Notes: generated by a model not told the origin, from the sequence alone. A stretch of 64,000 bases of DNA from Vibrio algicola (GCF_009601765.2 NZ_CP045699.1:1116001-1180000); one strand, 5' to 3'. Shown: positions 34,659 through 44,684, counted from the first letter of the stretch. Numbers and translations are program-made.

Positions 34659-36233
34659 ATGACTAAGGGTATAGACAAATACAGTATAGACAGTACCGAC
34701 TATACGATAGGACAAGATAATGTCCAAAAGTGGGGTTTTGATGTACATAACTCCGTATTTACCATCAGTGCAGGTTTGATCCTGCTGTTTCTAATCGCGA
34801 TTTTAGTGACCGATGCCTCGACTGCAAAAGTGGCATTAGATGGGGTGAAAAATGCCATCATCGATAAATTCGACGTATTATTCGTTCTATCAGGCAACCT
34901 TTTTGTTATTTTCTGTCTTGCTTTGATTGTATCGCCTTTTGGTAAAATTCGTTTAGGTGGTGATGAAGCGAAAGCTGAGCATTCTTATCTTTCTTGGTTG
35001 GCAATGTTATTTGCTGCCGGTATGGGGATTGGTTTGATGTTCTGGAGCGTGGCAGAACCGGCAGCGTATTATACCGACTGGTTTGGAACGCCTCTTAATG
35101 TGGCAGCAAATACCCCTGAAGCGGCTAAAATGGCGCTGGGTGCGACCATGTATCACTGGGGTCTGCATCCTTGGGCAATTTATGCGGTTGTCGCGCTATC
35201 ACTTGCCTTCTTTACTTACAATAAAGGTTTACCACTTTCGATTCGCTCAATTTTCTATCCTATTTTAGGCGATCGTACTTGGGGTTGGCCTGGTCATATC
35301 ATTGATATTTTAGCGGTATTAGCTACCTTGTTTGGTCTTGCAACTTCGCTTGGTTTTGGCGCGCAACAAGCCGCAGCGGGTATTGGCCATGTGTTTGGTA
35401 TTGACGCAGGAGTTGGGTTGCAGCTTATCGTTATTGTTGGCGTAACCATTTTAACCACCATTTCAGTGATCCGCGGCATCGATGGTGGTGTTAAGCTTAT
35501 TAGTAACATCAACATGGTGGTCGCTTTTATTCTGCTCATGTTCATCATTGTGGTGTGTTTCAATGTGGTATCGGTATCGATCCCTGAAACAATTGTTAGC
35601 TATGTAAAAAATATTATTCCACTGTCGAATCCATTTGGTCGTGAAGATGAAGCGTGGATGCACGGCTGGACAGTATTCTATTGGGCTTGGTGGATGTCTT
35701 GGTCGCCATTCGTTGGTATGTTTATCGCTCGTGTTTCTCGTGGGCGTACCGTGCGTGAATTTGTTACCGCAGTATTGCTTCTACCAACCATCATTACGTC
35801 TGTTTGGATGGGCGCATTCGGTGGCGTTGGTATTGAACAGTTAACCGATAAAGTCGGCATGTTAGGTCAAAATGGTTTCTCTGATGTGACCATGGCGATG
35901 TTCCAAATGTTTGATGCTCTGCCAATGAGCCAAATTATCTCATGTATTGCGATTTTGCTCATTTTGGTGTTCTTTGTTAGTTCATCGGATTCAGGCTCTT
36001 TAGTTATCGATAGCATCACGGCTGGTGGTAAAATTGATTCACCAGTACCGCAACGTATCTTCTGGGCTGTGGTTCAAGGCGCAGTTGCGATGGCACTACT
36101 TTGGGTTGGTGGCAGCGATGCGATTGGCGCATTACAAGCGGCAGCGGTGTCGACCGCATTACCGTTTGTGTTTGTGTTGCTGATCATGTGTGTCAGTTTA
36201 ATTCTCGGAATGAGAACCGAACCACGCAAATAA
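34659..36233 (+). CDS. BCCT family betaine/choline/carnitine transporter
   Basis: 524 residues, about 12 membrane helices. The BCCT signature is clear: GIGLMFWSVAEPAAYYTDWF and the helix-8 block FYWAWWMSWSPFVGMFIARV, followed by SRGRTVREF. Vibrios carry several BCCT paralogues for glycine betaine, DMSP and related osmolytes; I cannot assign the substrate. The short C-terminal tail (no long basic extension) differs from osmosensing BetP-type proteins. Single gene between a long repeat-bearing leader and a bidirectional terminator. Confidence 0.93.
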   Translation: MTKGIDKYSIDSTDYTIGQDNVQKWGFDVHNSVFTISAGLILLFLIAILVTDASTAKVALDGVKNAIIDKFDVLFVLSGNLFVIFCLALIVSPFGKIRLGGDEAKAEHSYLSWLAMLFAAGMGIGLMFWSVAEPAAYYTDWFGTPLNVAANTPEAAKMALGATMYHWGLHPWAIYAVVALSLAFFTYNKGLPLSIRSIFYPILGDRTWGWPGHIIDILAVLATLFGLATSLGFGAQQAAAGIGHVFGIDAGVGLQLIVIVGVTILTTISVIRGIDGGVKLISNINMVVAFILLMFIIVVCFNVVSVSIPETIVSYVKNIIPLSNPFGREDEAWMHGWTVFYWAWWMSWSPFVGMFIARVSRGRTVREFVTAVLLLPTIITSVWMGAFGGVGIEQLTDKVGMLGQNGFSDVTMAMFQMFDALPMSQIISCIAILLILVFFVSSSDSGSLVIDSITAGGKIDSPVPQRIFWAVVQGAVAMALLWVGGSDAIGALQAAAVSTALPFVFVLLIMCVSLILGMRTEPRK

Positions 36234-36256
36234 CAAACTCGCTTAAATTTACAATC

Positions 36257-36296
36257 AAAAAAAGGTTGGTCACTTTAAAAGTGCCAACCTTTTTTA
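36257..36296. terminator. Bidirectional terminator
   Basis: AAAAAAAGGTTGG / CCAACCTTTTTT stem with an inner ACTTT/AAAGT pairing; A-run on one side and T-run on the other. Serves the BCCT gene (plus) and the exonuclease gene (minus). Confidence 0.9.
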
Positions 36297-36313
36297 TTGT
36301 CTATGTAATCGAG

Positions 36314-37033
36314 TTAACACCAAATATCTTTAATTGGGGTGTCGGGTGAATAGTGGTGGTAGATTTGTGCTTGTAATAATTCTGCCGTGGCGATGGAATC
36401 AACCAGTGCGTGATGGGGTTGATAGGCGGGCAGGTTATAACGAGTCCGACTGGTGCCTAAGCGAACCGAATCCGGCTTCTTACCTCGCAATTTATTCCAC
36501 CAACCACTGACGGCTCGGTTTTGCACGATCGATTCAATTTCCAGTGTATCGACCATAGGAAATAAAATGCCTTCACCTAAACGCAGTTTTAACGCTTTAT
36601 AAAAGAACTCGCGCTCAATGTTGCGATAGTGAACCACGACTACTTTTCCGGCTAAGGAGTCGAGCACTTCTTCTAAAATTCTTCGCAGATCAGGAGCGTC
36701 GGATAAATCGCTGTGAGTAATACCGTGAATGATGACAGAATCCTCATTCATCGGTTTACGCGGCTTGACCAACCAATGCTTGCTTTGACGGCAATAGATA
36801 CGTTGTAGAGTAAATGGAATTAATCCAATACTGATGATGGCACTGCTATCGCTATCCAGACCGGTGGTTTCAAAGTCAAGTGCCACAAATTCGACTTGGC
36901 TGAGTGGGGTGTTTGGATCCACCACACCGGCGCGATAGAAATCTCGCAGGCGATGATCTTTGACTTTACCCACTTGCTGTTTAAAGTAAGTTTGCCAATT
37001 AAAATTAGGTTCGAGATATACTTTTTCAGTCAT
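36314..37033 (-). CDS. DnaQ-type 3'-5' exonuclease
   Basis: 239 residues, DEDDh superfamily. Exo I has Asp53 and Glu55 (FVALDFETTGLD), Exo II lies in VVVHYRNIEREFFYKAL, and Exo III has the His and Asp of HHALVDSIATAELL. It is one of the stand-alone epsilon-like exonucleases, not the polymerase III subunit. The gene starts 10 bases after the cNMP/CBS/DUF294 gene, a pairing seen in many gammaproteobacteria, so the two probably act together. Substrate unknown. Confidence 0.88.
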   Translation of the reverse strand: MTEKVYLEPNFNWQTYFKQQVGKVKDHRLRDFYRAGVVDPNTPLSQVEFVALDFETTGLDSDSSAIISIGLIPFTLQRIYCRQSKHWLVKPRKPMNEDSVIIHGITHSDLSDAPDLRRILEEVLDSLAGKVVVVHYRNIEREFFYKALKLRLGEGILFPMVDTLEIESIVQNRAVSGWWNKLRGKKPDSVRLGTSRTRYNLPAYQPHHALVDSIATAELLQAQIYHHYSPDTPIKDIWC

Positions 37034-37043
37034 ATTTTACCCC

Positions 37044-38978
37044 TTAGCGCATGCGTCGAATGGCGTTTTTTTGCGTCTGAGCCGGAGGAGGGGTATTTTT
37101 AAATGAATTGCCATGATAACGATACTTTAAGAAATTTTGGGCATTACTTAAGATCTGAAAGGCATCTTTTAAATTACGGCGTTCAAAATCTGACATATTA
37201 TCGGGTTCGATATTGTTATCGGGCTCGATCTCATTTTCGACATCGATCGCTTGGTGACGAATACGCACCATAGAAATATATTCCATTGCATCACGCAGAT
37301 CTTGTCCACGACCTTTAGGTAAAATACCGGCTTCAATGATGTCATCTAAGCGCTCAAAAGAGTTCTGAGAGCGTGAACCTACCGCAAGAGCATGTACTCG
37401 CACTAAATCGGCTAATGGTGCAGTACCGCGACGTTTTAAGTTAATTGAGTTGTTGTGTTGGCCATCTTTTTCCATCACAAAACTTTTAAAGAAACCTAAT
37501 GGCGGGGTACGATTATTGGCATTTCTCGCCAAGCAAGCTAAAAATTTATTGTTACGACGCGCACGACGTACGATAAAGCCGTTCAAGTTTTCGGCCCACT
37601 TAGTACGACCATAGACACCATCAAGATCAAAAAAGATCGAGCTATTTAATAATGCTTTAGGGTTGGGGTTATCAATCCAATCGGCAAAACACTCTTCCCA
37701 TTCGGTGCGTGTCATACGCCAAATCGGGTTAGTTGCCATAATATCGCCGGTGCAGAGTTCATAACCACAGCGAGCCAGACCTTGGCAAATAAATTCGGCT
37801 AATTTGGCAAAGTATTCACCGTGCTGGGCCTCATCATAGCTGTTGTCTAAAATTAAGGCGTTATCTTGGTCGGTAACAATCAGTTGTTCATCTCGCGCCA
37901 TCGAGCCTAAAGCCAGTAAACAATAGGGAACCGGAGGAGTGCCAAGATGCTCTTCGGCCAGTTCCGCCATGCGCTGTTTAAAACTGCGGCCAATGACCGC
38001 CATTGCGCTGCCAACCATGTGAGAGTTGGCATCTTCATGTACTAAACGCACAAAACAGTCTTTAACTTGTGAAGAAAGCACTTCTAATTCTTCGATACTT
38101 TGCTGGTGAAAAATCTGATTAACCAGCAGCAAACTGTTTTGCGATTCGTAACGTATGATATCACCGACTTCAATAATGCCGATTGGCTGCTTATTTTTAA
38201 GAATAGGAAGATGATGAACGTTACAGCGTAACATGGCAAGCATTGCTTCATAAACATAGGCATTATGATCGAGTGAAATCAATTCGTTCGACATCACTTC
38301 ACTCACTTGATTACTGGGATCCAAACCTTCGGCTAACACCCGAGTACATAAGTCTCGATCGGTAATAATGCCAACTACTTGGCTGTCATTCTCTTCATCA
38401 ATACAAATAGTGTCATCAATCACCAGTAACGCCGAAATATTTTCATCGGCCATCAATTTAGCCGCGGCTTGAATGGTTTGGTGTTTATCGAGGGTAAAAG
38501 CATCACGGGTGATCAGAGTTTTTACTTTTGAGGTGGTTAAGTCATTAGCATTATTGTTTTCCGAGATCGCTTGGCGCAATCTTGCGTTGTTTTCTACTTC
38601 GACAAAATCGGCAAAACTTTCTTCACTTTCATACAGTTCGTTAAATACTGCAACTGGAATACAGTACAGCAAAGAATCTTGGATAGCCGTGGCTGGCAAA
38701 CGCACCTTACCATTCATCAGTAAACCCATTTGACCAAAGATATCGCCTTGATCTAACCGGTTATACAGCTCACCTTTACGACGATATATTTCTACCACAC
38801 CCGATCGCACCATGTATAAATCTTGTATATGTTCGCCAAATTTAATGATGGGTGTTTTTTCGCGGTAATAGGAAATTTCGGTATTTTGAGCAATATAGGC
38901 CAGCTTTTCTTCCGGTAATGCATCAAAGGGCGGGTATTGAGCAATAAAGTTCTGAATTTCTTGTAATTCTGCTTCCAT
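37044..38978 (-). CDS. cNMP-binding, CBS and DUF294 nucleotidyltransferase-like protein
   Basis: 644 residues. N-terminal cyclic-nucleotide-binding domain (about 12-125: GEHIQDLYMVRSGVVEIYRR, RLDQGDIFGQMGLL), two CBS motifs (about 155-285), a DUF294 domain with a GlnD-like nucleotidyltransferase core (LALGSMARDEQLIVTDQDNA) and the DUF294 C-terminal domain. The nucleotidyltransferase acidic pair (TDQDN) is intact. It should respond to a cyclic nucleotide and adenylate levels and modify something unknown. ATG 38978 is preferred over GTG 38987 because GGA lies at a good distance. Upstream partner of the exonuclease. Confidence 0.88.
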   Translation of the reverse strand: MEAELQEIQNFIAQYPPFDALPEEKLAYIAQNTEISYYREKTPIIKFGEHIQDLYMVRSGVVEIYRRKGELYNRLDQGDIFGQMGLLMNGKVRLPATAIQDSLLYCIPVAVFNELYESEESFADFVEVENNARLRQAISENNNANDLTTSKVKTLITRDAFTLDKHQTIQAAAKLMADENISALLVIDDTICIDEENDSQVVGIITDRDLCTRVLAEGLDPSNQVSEVMSNELISLDHNAYVYEAMLAMLRCNVHHLPILKNKQPIGIIEVGDIIRYESQNSLLLVNQIFHQQSIEELEVLSSQVKDCFVRLVHEDANSHMVGSAMAVIGRSFKQRMAELAEEHLGTPPVPYCLLALGSMARDEQLIVTDQDNALILDNSYDEAQHGEYFAKLAEFICQGLARCGYELCTGDIMATNPIWRMTRTEWEECFADWIDNPNPKALLNSSIFFDLDGVYGRTKWAENLNGFIVRRARRNNKFLACLARNANNRTPPLGFFKSFVMEKDGQHNNSINLKRRGTAPLADLVRVHALAVGSRSQNSFERLDDIIEAGILPKGRGQDLRDAMEYISMVRIRHQAIDVENEIEPDNNIEPDNMSDFERRNLKDAFQILSNAQNFLKYRYHGNSFKNTPPPAQTQKNAIRRMR

Positions 38979-39168
38979 GAGGTCCACAACTGCTAATGGG
39001 ATATAGCTTAACTATAGGCAATCAAGACGATGATCTAAAGCCTTTTTATTGATTTGAGTAGATTGATTATGAGGGGCAGAAATGACAAGCAAAAAAATGG
39101 GGGAATCGATCAATAGAATTGAATGATTTCCCCACTATCACAGCATTTCGTTTAGGGTCTCAATGAGA

Positions 39169-41322
39169 TCACCCTCGACGCCATGTATGATATTTCTCTA
39201 GCCAATTTAAAACCGTTTGTGGAGCATGGGCTTTTTTCCATTCACCGGCGGCGTATTTGTTACCTTCCGCCCAAGTAGGGTAAGCATGGATGGTGCCTAA
39301 AATTTTATTTAAGCCTAAACCATGCTTCATCGCTAACACGAATTCGGCAATAAGATCGCCAGCTTGTTGGCCGACAATGGTGACGCCCAAAATCGTGTCT
39401 TTGCCTTTTGGGGTGATGACCTTAATAAAGCCCTTGGTGCTACTTTCAGCAATGGCGCGATCGAGCTCTTCAAACTCGAACCGAGTGACTTCAAAATCAA
39501 TGCCTTGTTGTGTTGCTTCGGTTTCATTTAATCCGACCCGAGCCACTTCAGGGTCAATGAATGTGGTCCATGGGATCACTCTATAATCGACTTTAAATTT
39601 TTTGAAGTTGCCAAATAACGCATTCACCGCGGCAAACCATGCTTGGTGGGCGGCAACGTGAGTGAATTGATAGGGGCCGACAATATCTCCGGCGGCGAAA
39701 ATATTGGGATAAAGGGTTTCCAAATAGTCATTGGTTTGAACTGTGCGGTTGGTTTCAATGCCCAATTCTTCTAGGCCGTAACCTTCAAGGCGAGCAGAGC
39801 GTCCAACCGCGCACAATAGTTGGTCAAATTCAATTTCGATCTCTTCATCATTATGTTCAACCACCATGATTTTAATCTCACCGCGTAATTCGCAGCGCAA
39901 TGCTTTGTGATTGGTCAGTATCTCAACGCCGCTGGCACTAAGTTCGGTGTGCGCAAGCTCAGATACTTCTAAATCTTCACGCAACATAATACGATCAGCC
40001 ATTTCAATTTGAATGACTTTTGATCCTAAGCGAGCGAAACTTTGAGATAATTCACAGCCAATAGGGCCACCGCCTAACACCACTAAGCGTTTAGGGGGCG
40101 TATCGAGTTTGGCAAAGGTTTCCCATAAGGTATCACTGGTAACATAACCCACATCATTTAAACCAGGCAGTGGCGGCACAAATGGTCGCGCACCGGTGGC
40201 AATGACAATACTTTTGGTAGTCAAACGTTCGATACTGCCATCTTGAGCTTTGATTTCCACCGTCCAAGGATCCACGATAGTGGCGTAACCGGTTTTTACC
40301 TCAACTCCAAGCCCAGTGTAACGTTCAATGCTGTCATGCGGTTCGACTTGCGCCACCACATCGTGCACACGTTGCATCACTTTTTTAAACGAGAAGGTCG
40401 GGTTGTGACTGTCTAATCCATAATTTTCAGCATGACGAAATTGTTCGGCAACCTTGGCGCTTTTAATGATGGCTTTACTGGGTACACAGCCATAATTTAA
40501 GCAATCGCCACCCATTTTGTGTGTCTCGACTAACGTGACTTTTGCGCGCACGGTGGCGGCAATATAACTACTGACTAAACCTGCGGCGCCACCACCAATC
40601 ACCACCATATTTCGATCGAATTGCTTAGGTTTGGTCCATTTTGCATAGACACGACGTTTTTGAATCGATGAGATGATGGATTTAGCGATCAAAGGAAAAA
40701 TGCCTAATAAAGCAAAAGAAATAATCAAGTTAAAAGAGAGTATGCCTTTTAAGCTATCTAATTGAGCCAGTTGGGTGCCAGCATTAACATAAACAATGGT
40801 ACCTGCCAGCATCCCAATTTGACTCACTAAGTAAAAGGTGAGGGTTTTAATTTTGGTTAAACCCATTAAGAGATTAATTAAAAAGAAAGGGAATACCGGC
40901 ACCAGACGCAGTGTGAACAAGTAAAATGCACCATCTTTTTCAATTCCTTGATTGATGGATTTTAGCCTGCTAGAAAACTTCTTTTCAATTGACTCACGTA
41001 ATAGATAACGGGACACCAGAAAGGCTAATGTCGCCCCAATGCTCGATGCAAAAGAGACGATCAATAGGCCAGTGGCTAACCCAAATAAACCACCGCCAGC
41101 GAGGGTTAATATAGCGGCGCCAGGTAAAGATAACGTGGTAACAATGACATAGATAAAAAAGAAGGCAGAAGCTACTAGAATAGGGGAGGTCTGCTGCCAA
41201 TGTTGGAAGTCGTCCATGCGATACTTAATCCCATCAAGTGTTAACACATGATGAAGATCGAGTGCAAAAAACACGATGACCAAGACAACGGCACTTGTGA
41301 GTATCACTATTTTTTTTAACAT
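39169..41322 (-). CDS. Fusion of a TVP38/VTT membrane domain and a FAD/NAD disulfide oxidoreductase
   Basis: 717 residues. The N-terminal ~225 form a membrane domain of the TVP38/TMEM64 (VTT, DedA-like) family (LSLPGAAILTLAGGGLFG, FTLRLVPVFPFFLINLLMG). The rest is a class I pyridine nucleotide-disulfide oxidoreductase: FAD motif VVIGGGAAGLVSSYIAA, redox pair GGDCLNYGCVPSK, NAD motif LVVLGGGPIGCELSQS, and the C-terminal His-Glu motif GTIHAYPTWAEGN. The mix suggests membrane-tethered thiol or quinone chemistry or metal reduction; substrate unknown. Such fusions recur in proteobacteria. Start 41322 has a better-spaced GGA than the ATG at 41328. Confidence 0.88.
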   Translation of the reverse strand: MLKKIVILTSAVVLVIVFFALDLHHVLTLDGIKYRMDDFQHWQQTSPILVASAFFFIYVIVTTLSLPGAAILTLAGGGLFGLATGLLIVSFASSIGATLAFLVSRYLLRESIEKKFSSRLKSINQGIEKDGAFYLFTLRLVPVFPFFLINLLMGLTKIKTLTFYLVSQIGMLAGTIVYVNAGTQLAQLDSLKGILSFNLIISFALLGIFPLIAKSIISSIQKRRVYAKWTKPKQFDRNMVVIGGGAAGLVSSYIAATVRAKVTLVETHKMGGDCLNYGCVPSKAIIKSAKVAEQFRHAENYGLDSHNPTFSFKKVMQRVHDVVAQVEPHDSIERYTGLGVEVKTGYATIVDPWTVEIKAQDGSIERLTTKSIVIATGARPFVPPLPGLNDVGYVTSDTLWETFAKLDTPPKRLVVLGGGPIGCELSQSFARLGSKVIQIEMADRIMLREDLEVSELAHTELSASGVEILTNHKALRCELRGEIKIMVVEHNDEEIEIEFDQLLCAVGRSARLEGYGLEELGIETNRTVQTNDYLETLYPNIFAAGDIVGPYQFTHVAAHQAWFAAVNALFGNFKKFKVDYRVIPWTTFIDPEVARVGLNETEATQQGIDFEVTRFEFEELDRAIAESSTKGFIKVITPKGKDTILGVTIVGQQAGDLIAEFVLAMKHGLGLNKILGTIHAYPTWAEGNKYAAGEWKKAHAPQTVLNWLEKYHTWRRG

Positions 41323-41577
41323 AATCATTCCATTTATAATGTGGCGAGAAAATCCAATTACTCTCGATTAATAATTAAGAAAGGTTTTTTTATTTATTAA
41401 TTTCAAATTTATATCATCTTTTTTAATTGTGTGAGCAAGAAACCAAAAGGCTTTTAGAAGATCCCTACAAAAAAAATAAGATTATATGTCGATGTATTGA
41501 TGGGGTGAGTGGGATGGTGTTTTCACATTGCTAATTATGATATTTGGCATGTTCATGTGAGTGGAGGGATAAGAGGT

Positions 41578-41610
41578 AAAAAGGCCAGTAGATGCTGACC
41601 TTTATTTTTT
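41578..41610. terminator. Terminator after aspC (bidirectional form)
   Basis: Stem AAAGGCCAG / CTGACCTTT with one wobble pair, flanked by A-run and T-run. It ends the aspC transcript on the minus strand. Confidence 0.8.
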
Positions 41611-41617
41611 GTATGGG

Positions 41618-42808
41618 TTATAAAACCGCAGCGATACCTTTACATAATGGACCCATATTATTTTTGGTCATGCCAGCAACACTGATACGGCCAGAGCCAA
41701 CAATGTAGATTGCAAACTCATCTTTTAATCGTCCTACTTGGTCTTTATTTAAGCCAGAGAAAGAGAACATACCATTTTGAGCTTCAATAAAACTAAAGTC
41801 TTGCGTCACGCCTTCATCTTTTAGCGTTTGCACAAATAGAGTACGCATCTCTTGAATTCGATCGCGCATCTCTGCCACTTCTTGCTCCCATTCGCTGCGC
41901 AGTGCTGCATTGTTTAAGATATGCGTTACGACTGCCGCGCCATGTGCGGGTGGGTTAGAGTAAATAGAACGAATGATTTTTTTCACTTGAGAAAACGCAG
42001 TGGTCGCGACGTCAGTATTTTTTGCGACCAGAGTGAAAGCACCAACACGTTCGTTGTACAAACCGAAGTTTTTCGAGAACGAACTGGCCACCAGAATTTC
42101 TTCACAGTATTGTGCAAAAATACGCAGACCGGCAGCATCTTCTTCAACCCCTTTAGCAAAACCTTGATAAGCAAAATCAAATAATGGCAACAAGCCTTTT
42201 GCCGCGCATAGTTTTGCCAACTGTTCCCATTCAGCCGCAGTTGGATCGATACCGGTTGGGTTATGACAGCAACCGTGCAGTAGAATGACATCACCCGCTT
42301 GTGCCGCTTCAAGGCTAGTTAACATAGCATCGAAATCTTTATCGTGAGTTTCTGCGTTGTAATAGTTGTATTGCGCGGTTTCAACGCCAGCGGCGGTAAA
42401 GACACCAATATGGTTGGCCCACGTTGGGTTTGATATCCAGATTTTACCGGCGTCTAATTCACGCTTAATAAATTCACCTGCGACACGCAACGCGCCAGTA
42501 CCACCAGGAGCTTGTGCAGTTTTGGCTAATTTGTCACTAATGATTTTAGCCTCAGCGCCAAATAGTAATTTCTGCACAGCAAGACCATATTCAGCCGTAC
42601 CTTCAATCGTCAGGTATGATTTGGTTTTTTCTGATTCTAAAAGTGCCGCTTCCGCTTTTTTAACGGTCGCAAGAACAGGGGTTTGTCCGGCTTCATTTTT
42701 GTAAATGCCTACCCCTAAGTTGATTTTAGTGGCGCGTGTATCACTTTTAAACTCTTCAGTTAAACCGAGAATAGGGTCGGCAGGTGCTGCAGGTACTTTT
42801 TCAAACAT
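41618..42808 (-). CDS. aspC: Aspartate/aromatic aminotransferase
   Basis: 396-residue PLP enzyme of aminotransferase subgroup I, making aspartate, or the aromatic amino acids, from oxo acids with glutamate. The N-terminus [16 protein letters not shown] and [18 protein letters not shown] are typical. The PLP Lys is in [17 protein letters not shown], with the upstream Asp-x-Ala-Tyr block FDFAYQGF, and the substrate-binding Arg in [12 protein letters not shown] 42808 is chosen because GGACGG lies in front; four extra codons upstream are not supported. AspC versus TyrB cannot be fully settled by eye. Confidence 0.93.
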   Translation of the reverse strand: MFEKVPAAPADPILGLTEEFKSDTRATKINLGVGIYKNEAGQTPVLATVKKAEAALLESEKTKSYLTIEGTAEYGLAVQKLLFGAEAKIISDKLAKTAQAPGGTGALRVAGEFIKRELDAGKIWISNPTWANHIGVFTAAGVETAQYNYYNAETHDKDFDAMLTSLEAAQAGDVILLHGCCHNPTGIDPTAAEWEQLAKLCAAKGLLPLFDFAYQGFAKGVEEDAAGLRIFAQYCEEILVASSFSKNFGLYNERVGAFTLVAKNTDVATTAFSQVKKIIRSIYSNPPAHGAAVVTHILNNAALRSEWEQEVAEMRDRIQEMRTLFVQTLKDEGVTQDFSFIEAQNGMFSFSGLNKDQVGRLKDEFAIYIVGSGRISVAGMTKNNMGPLCKGIAAVL

Positions 42809-42988
42809 AAATCCGTCCATGTATATGAGTAATTGATTCGATTATTTATACCGTTAACCTCTCGGGGATTCAACTGTAAATCGACTTGGTTTATCAATTA
42901 AACACTGGTTAACCCTGCTCAGTCGAGAATTTGAAATGAAAGATTAAATATATTGCGACCGCGCTTGCCAGTTATGTAAAGGATCTAG

Positions 42989-43005
42989 GTAAACCACTCG
43001 TTTAC
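42989..43005. promoter_or_regulatory. Palindrome in the aspC/MFS divergent spacer
   Basis: Perfect arms GTAAAC and GTTTAC separated by five bases (CACTC), near TGTAAA at 42975. It resembles a TyrR box (TGTAAA-N6-TTTACA) with shifted spacing, so TyrR control of aspC is possible but unproven. Confidence 0.35.
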
Positions 43006-43095
43006 ATATAAAACACTATGTTCAAGATAAGTCCTTTCTATTGTATACAATTTAATAACAATTCCGATATAATGGCATTATGCGCAATTAACATA

Positions 43096-44298
43096 ATGGA
43101 CAATATGACAAAGCCCCTCACATTAGTCACTGAACGCAATAAAATGATGTTACTTGTCATTGGCGTTATGCTGATCGCAGCAAACCTCCGAGCGCCAGTG
43201 ACTGGCATTGCGCCGATGATTGATTTAATTTCAAACTCTTTCCATTTGTCGGCGACTCAAGCTGGCATGTTGACCACATTACCGCTCATTGCGTTTGCAT
43301 TATTTGCTCCACCGTCGGCTTATTTGGCCAAAAAGTTTGGTTTGGAATACACCATATTTTCTGCATTGGTTCTTATTGCGGCAGGATTGCTGTTTCGATC
43401 ATTTGGCAGTGTCAGTGCGCTATTTATTGGCACCGCCTTAATTGGCCTTGGAGTCAGTATCGGTAATGTGTTGTTGCCGATTGTGGTCAAACGAGATTTC
43501 CCAATGAAAGTGGCGATCATGACCTCGAGTTATGTTTTGGCAATGGGGATAGCTTCCGGCGCGGCCTCTGCATTTTCAATTCCACTGGCGAATGATTATG
43601 GTTGGGGCTGGCAAGGAGCTTTGGCTGCATTATCGGCCTTAACCTTTATTGCGATGATTTTTTGGCTACCGCAACTGCGCTATAATAGTAAACCCAGCCC
43701 TGTCAATACGTCAGGAAGCACGTCTACTAATCTATGGAGTAAAGCGTTGGCATGGCAAGTATCATTTTACTTAGGTCTGGGATCGTATTTTACTTACACT
43801 ATGATTGCTTGGCTGCCGAGCCTGTTAATACAATCTGGTTTTAGTTCTGAAGAAGCGGGAATGGTACACGGCGTATTTCAAATCGGCACCGCACTACCAG
43901 GCATCTTTATTATCCCGTTAATGGCAAAATTAAATGATCAGCGTTTACCTGCGTTTGGGATCTGTGCTATCGCGGCAACTTGCGCTGTTGGATTATTATA
44001 TTTACCGCAATTTGCTTATGTTTGGTCATTTTTATTAGGTTTATGCTCTGGGGCTTGGTTTATTTTAGGTTTGTCGTTTATTAGTTTTCGCACCAACAGT
44101 CCATTACAAGCCACAACGCTTTCAGGTATGGCACAATTTATTGGTTATTCATTAGCGGCTATTGGCCCTATGTTAGGGGGGTATTTACACACGCTCAATA
44201 ATGGCTGGAGTGAAATGATCACCATGATAGTGATAGTCTGCGTCACTTCTGCAACATTAGGTTTATTTGCCGGGCGTAGAGTAACAATTGATGAATAA
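43096..44298 (+). CDS. MFS transporter, CynX/NimT type
   Basis: 400 residues, about 12 membrane helices. The start of the membrane domain, MLIAANLRAPVTGIAPMIDL, is characteristic of the CynX/YeaN family of small-molecule exporters (cyanate, nitroimidazole-related). No substrate can be assigned. I chose ATG 43096 (MDNMTKPL); 43105 is equally possible. The 26-codon upstream extension would begin in promoter-like sequence and is rejected. Divergent from aspC. Confidence 0.85.
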   Translation: MDNMTKPLTLVTERNKMMLLVIGVMLIAANLRAPVTGIAPMIDLISNSFHLSATQAGMLTTLPLIAFALFAPPSAYLAKKFGLEYTIFSALVLIAAGLLFRSFGSVSALFIGTALIGLGVSIGNVLLPIVVKRDFPMKVAIMTSSYVLAMGIASGAASAFSIPLANDYGWGWQGALAALSALTFIAMIFWLPQLRYNSKPSPVNTSGSTSTNLWSKALAWQVSFYLGLGSYFTYTMIAWLPSLLIQSGFSSEEAGMVHGVFQIGTALPGIFIIPLMAKLNDQRLPAFGICAIAATCAVGLLYLPQFAYVWSFLLGLCSGAWFILGLSFISFRTNSPLQATTLSGMAQFIGYSLAAIGPMLGGYLHTLNNGWSEMITMIVIVCVTSATLGLFAGRRVTIDE

Positions 44299-44632
44299 TT
44301 TATTTAACTATGTCGCCGCCATAAAAAATGATGAGACCCATAAAATTAAAAAGTGGGAATGTAAATCAGAAGAATTAAATGAAGAGGATGGCGTTGTTAC
44401 TGAGATCAAAGAATATGATTTCTTCTTTCATAATGGCGTTGTGATCAAACAAAGCATAGAGCGAGAGATCGGTGAAATGGATTCGGATCTTGTTTGCCAA
44501 GAATGTTTTATTAGTTATGAATTAATATCTGAACCGACTTCTTTGGATATCAGACCAAAGCGAAAAAATTTCATTAATATATGCCAAGAGAGCTTTTGGC
44601 TTAAAATTAATAAAACGCACAGTTTGTTATGA
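44291..44632 (+). CDS. Hypothetical protein, 113 residues
   Basis: Not recognised. An acidic, AT-rich small protein with no signal or membrane segment (EYDFFFHNGVVIKQSIEREI; two cysteines in VCQECF). It overlaps the end of the MFS gene by eight bases, suggesting translational coupling, and is followed by a terminator about 50 bases later. Codon use is more AT-rich than its neighbours. It could be a recent acquisition or a fast-evolving gene. Confidence 0.5.
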   Translation: MNNLFNYVAAIKNDETHKIKKWECKSEELNEEDGVVTEIKEYDFFFHNGVVIKQSIEREIGEMDSDLVCQECFISYELISEPTSLDIRPKRKNFINICQESFWLKINKTHSLL

Positions 44633-44684
44633 AATTTTTAAGTTTGGAAAGTGTAAACCTTATTTAGGACGAGACACATTCAAC

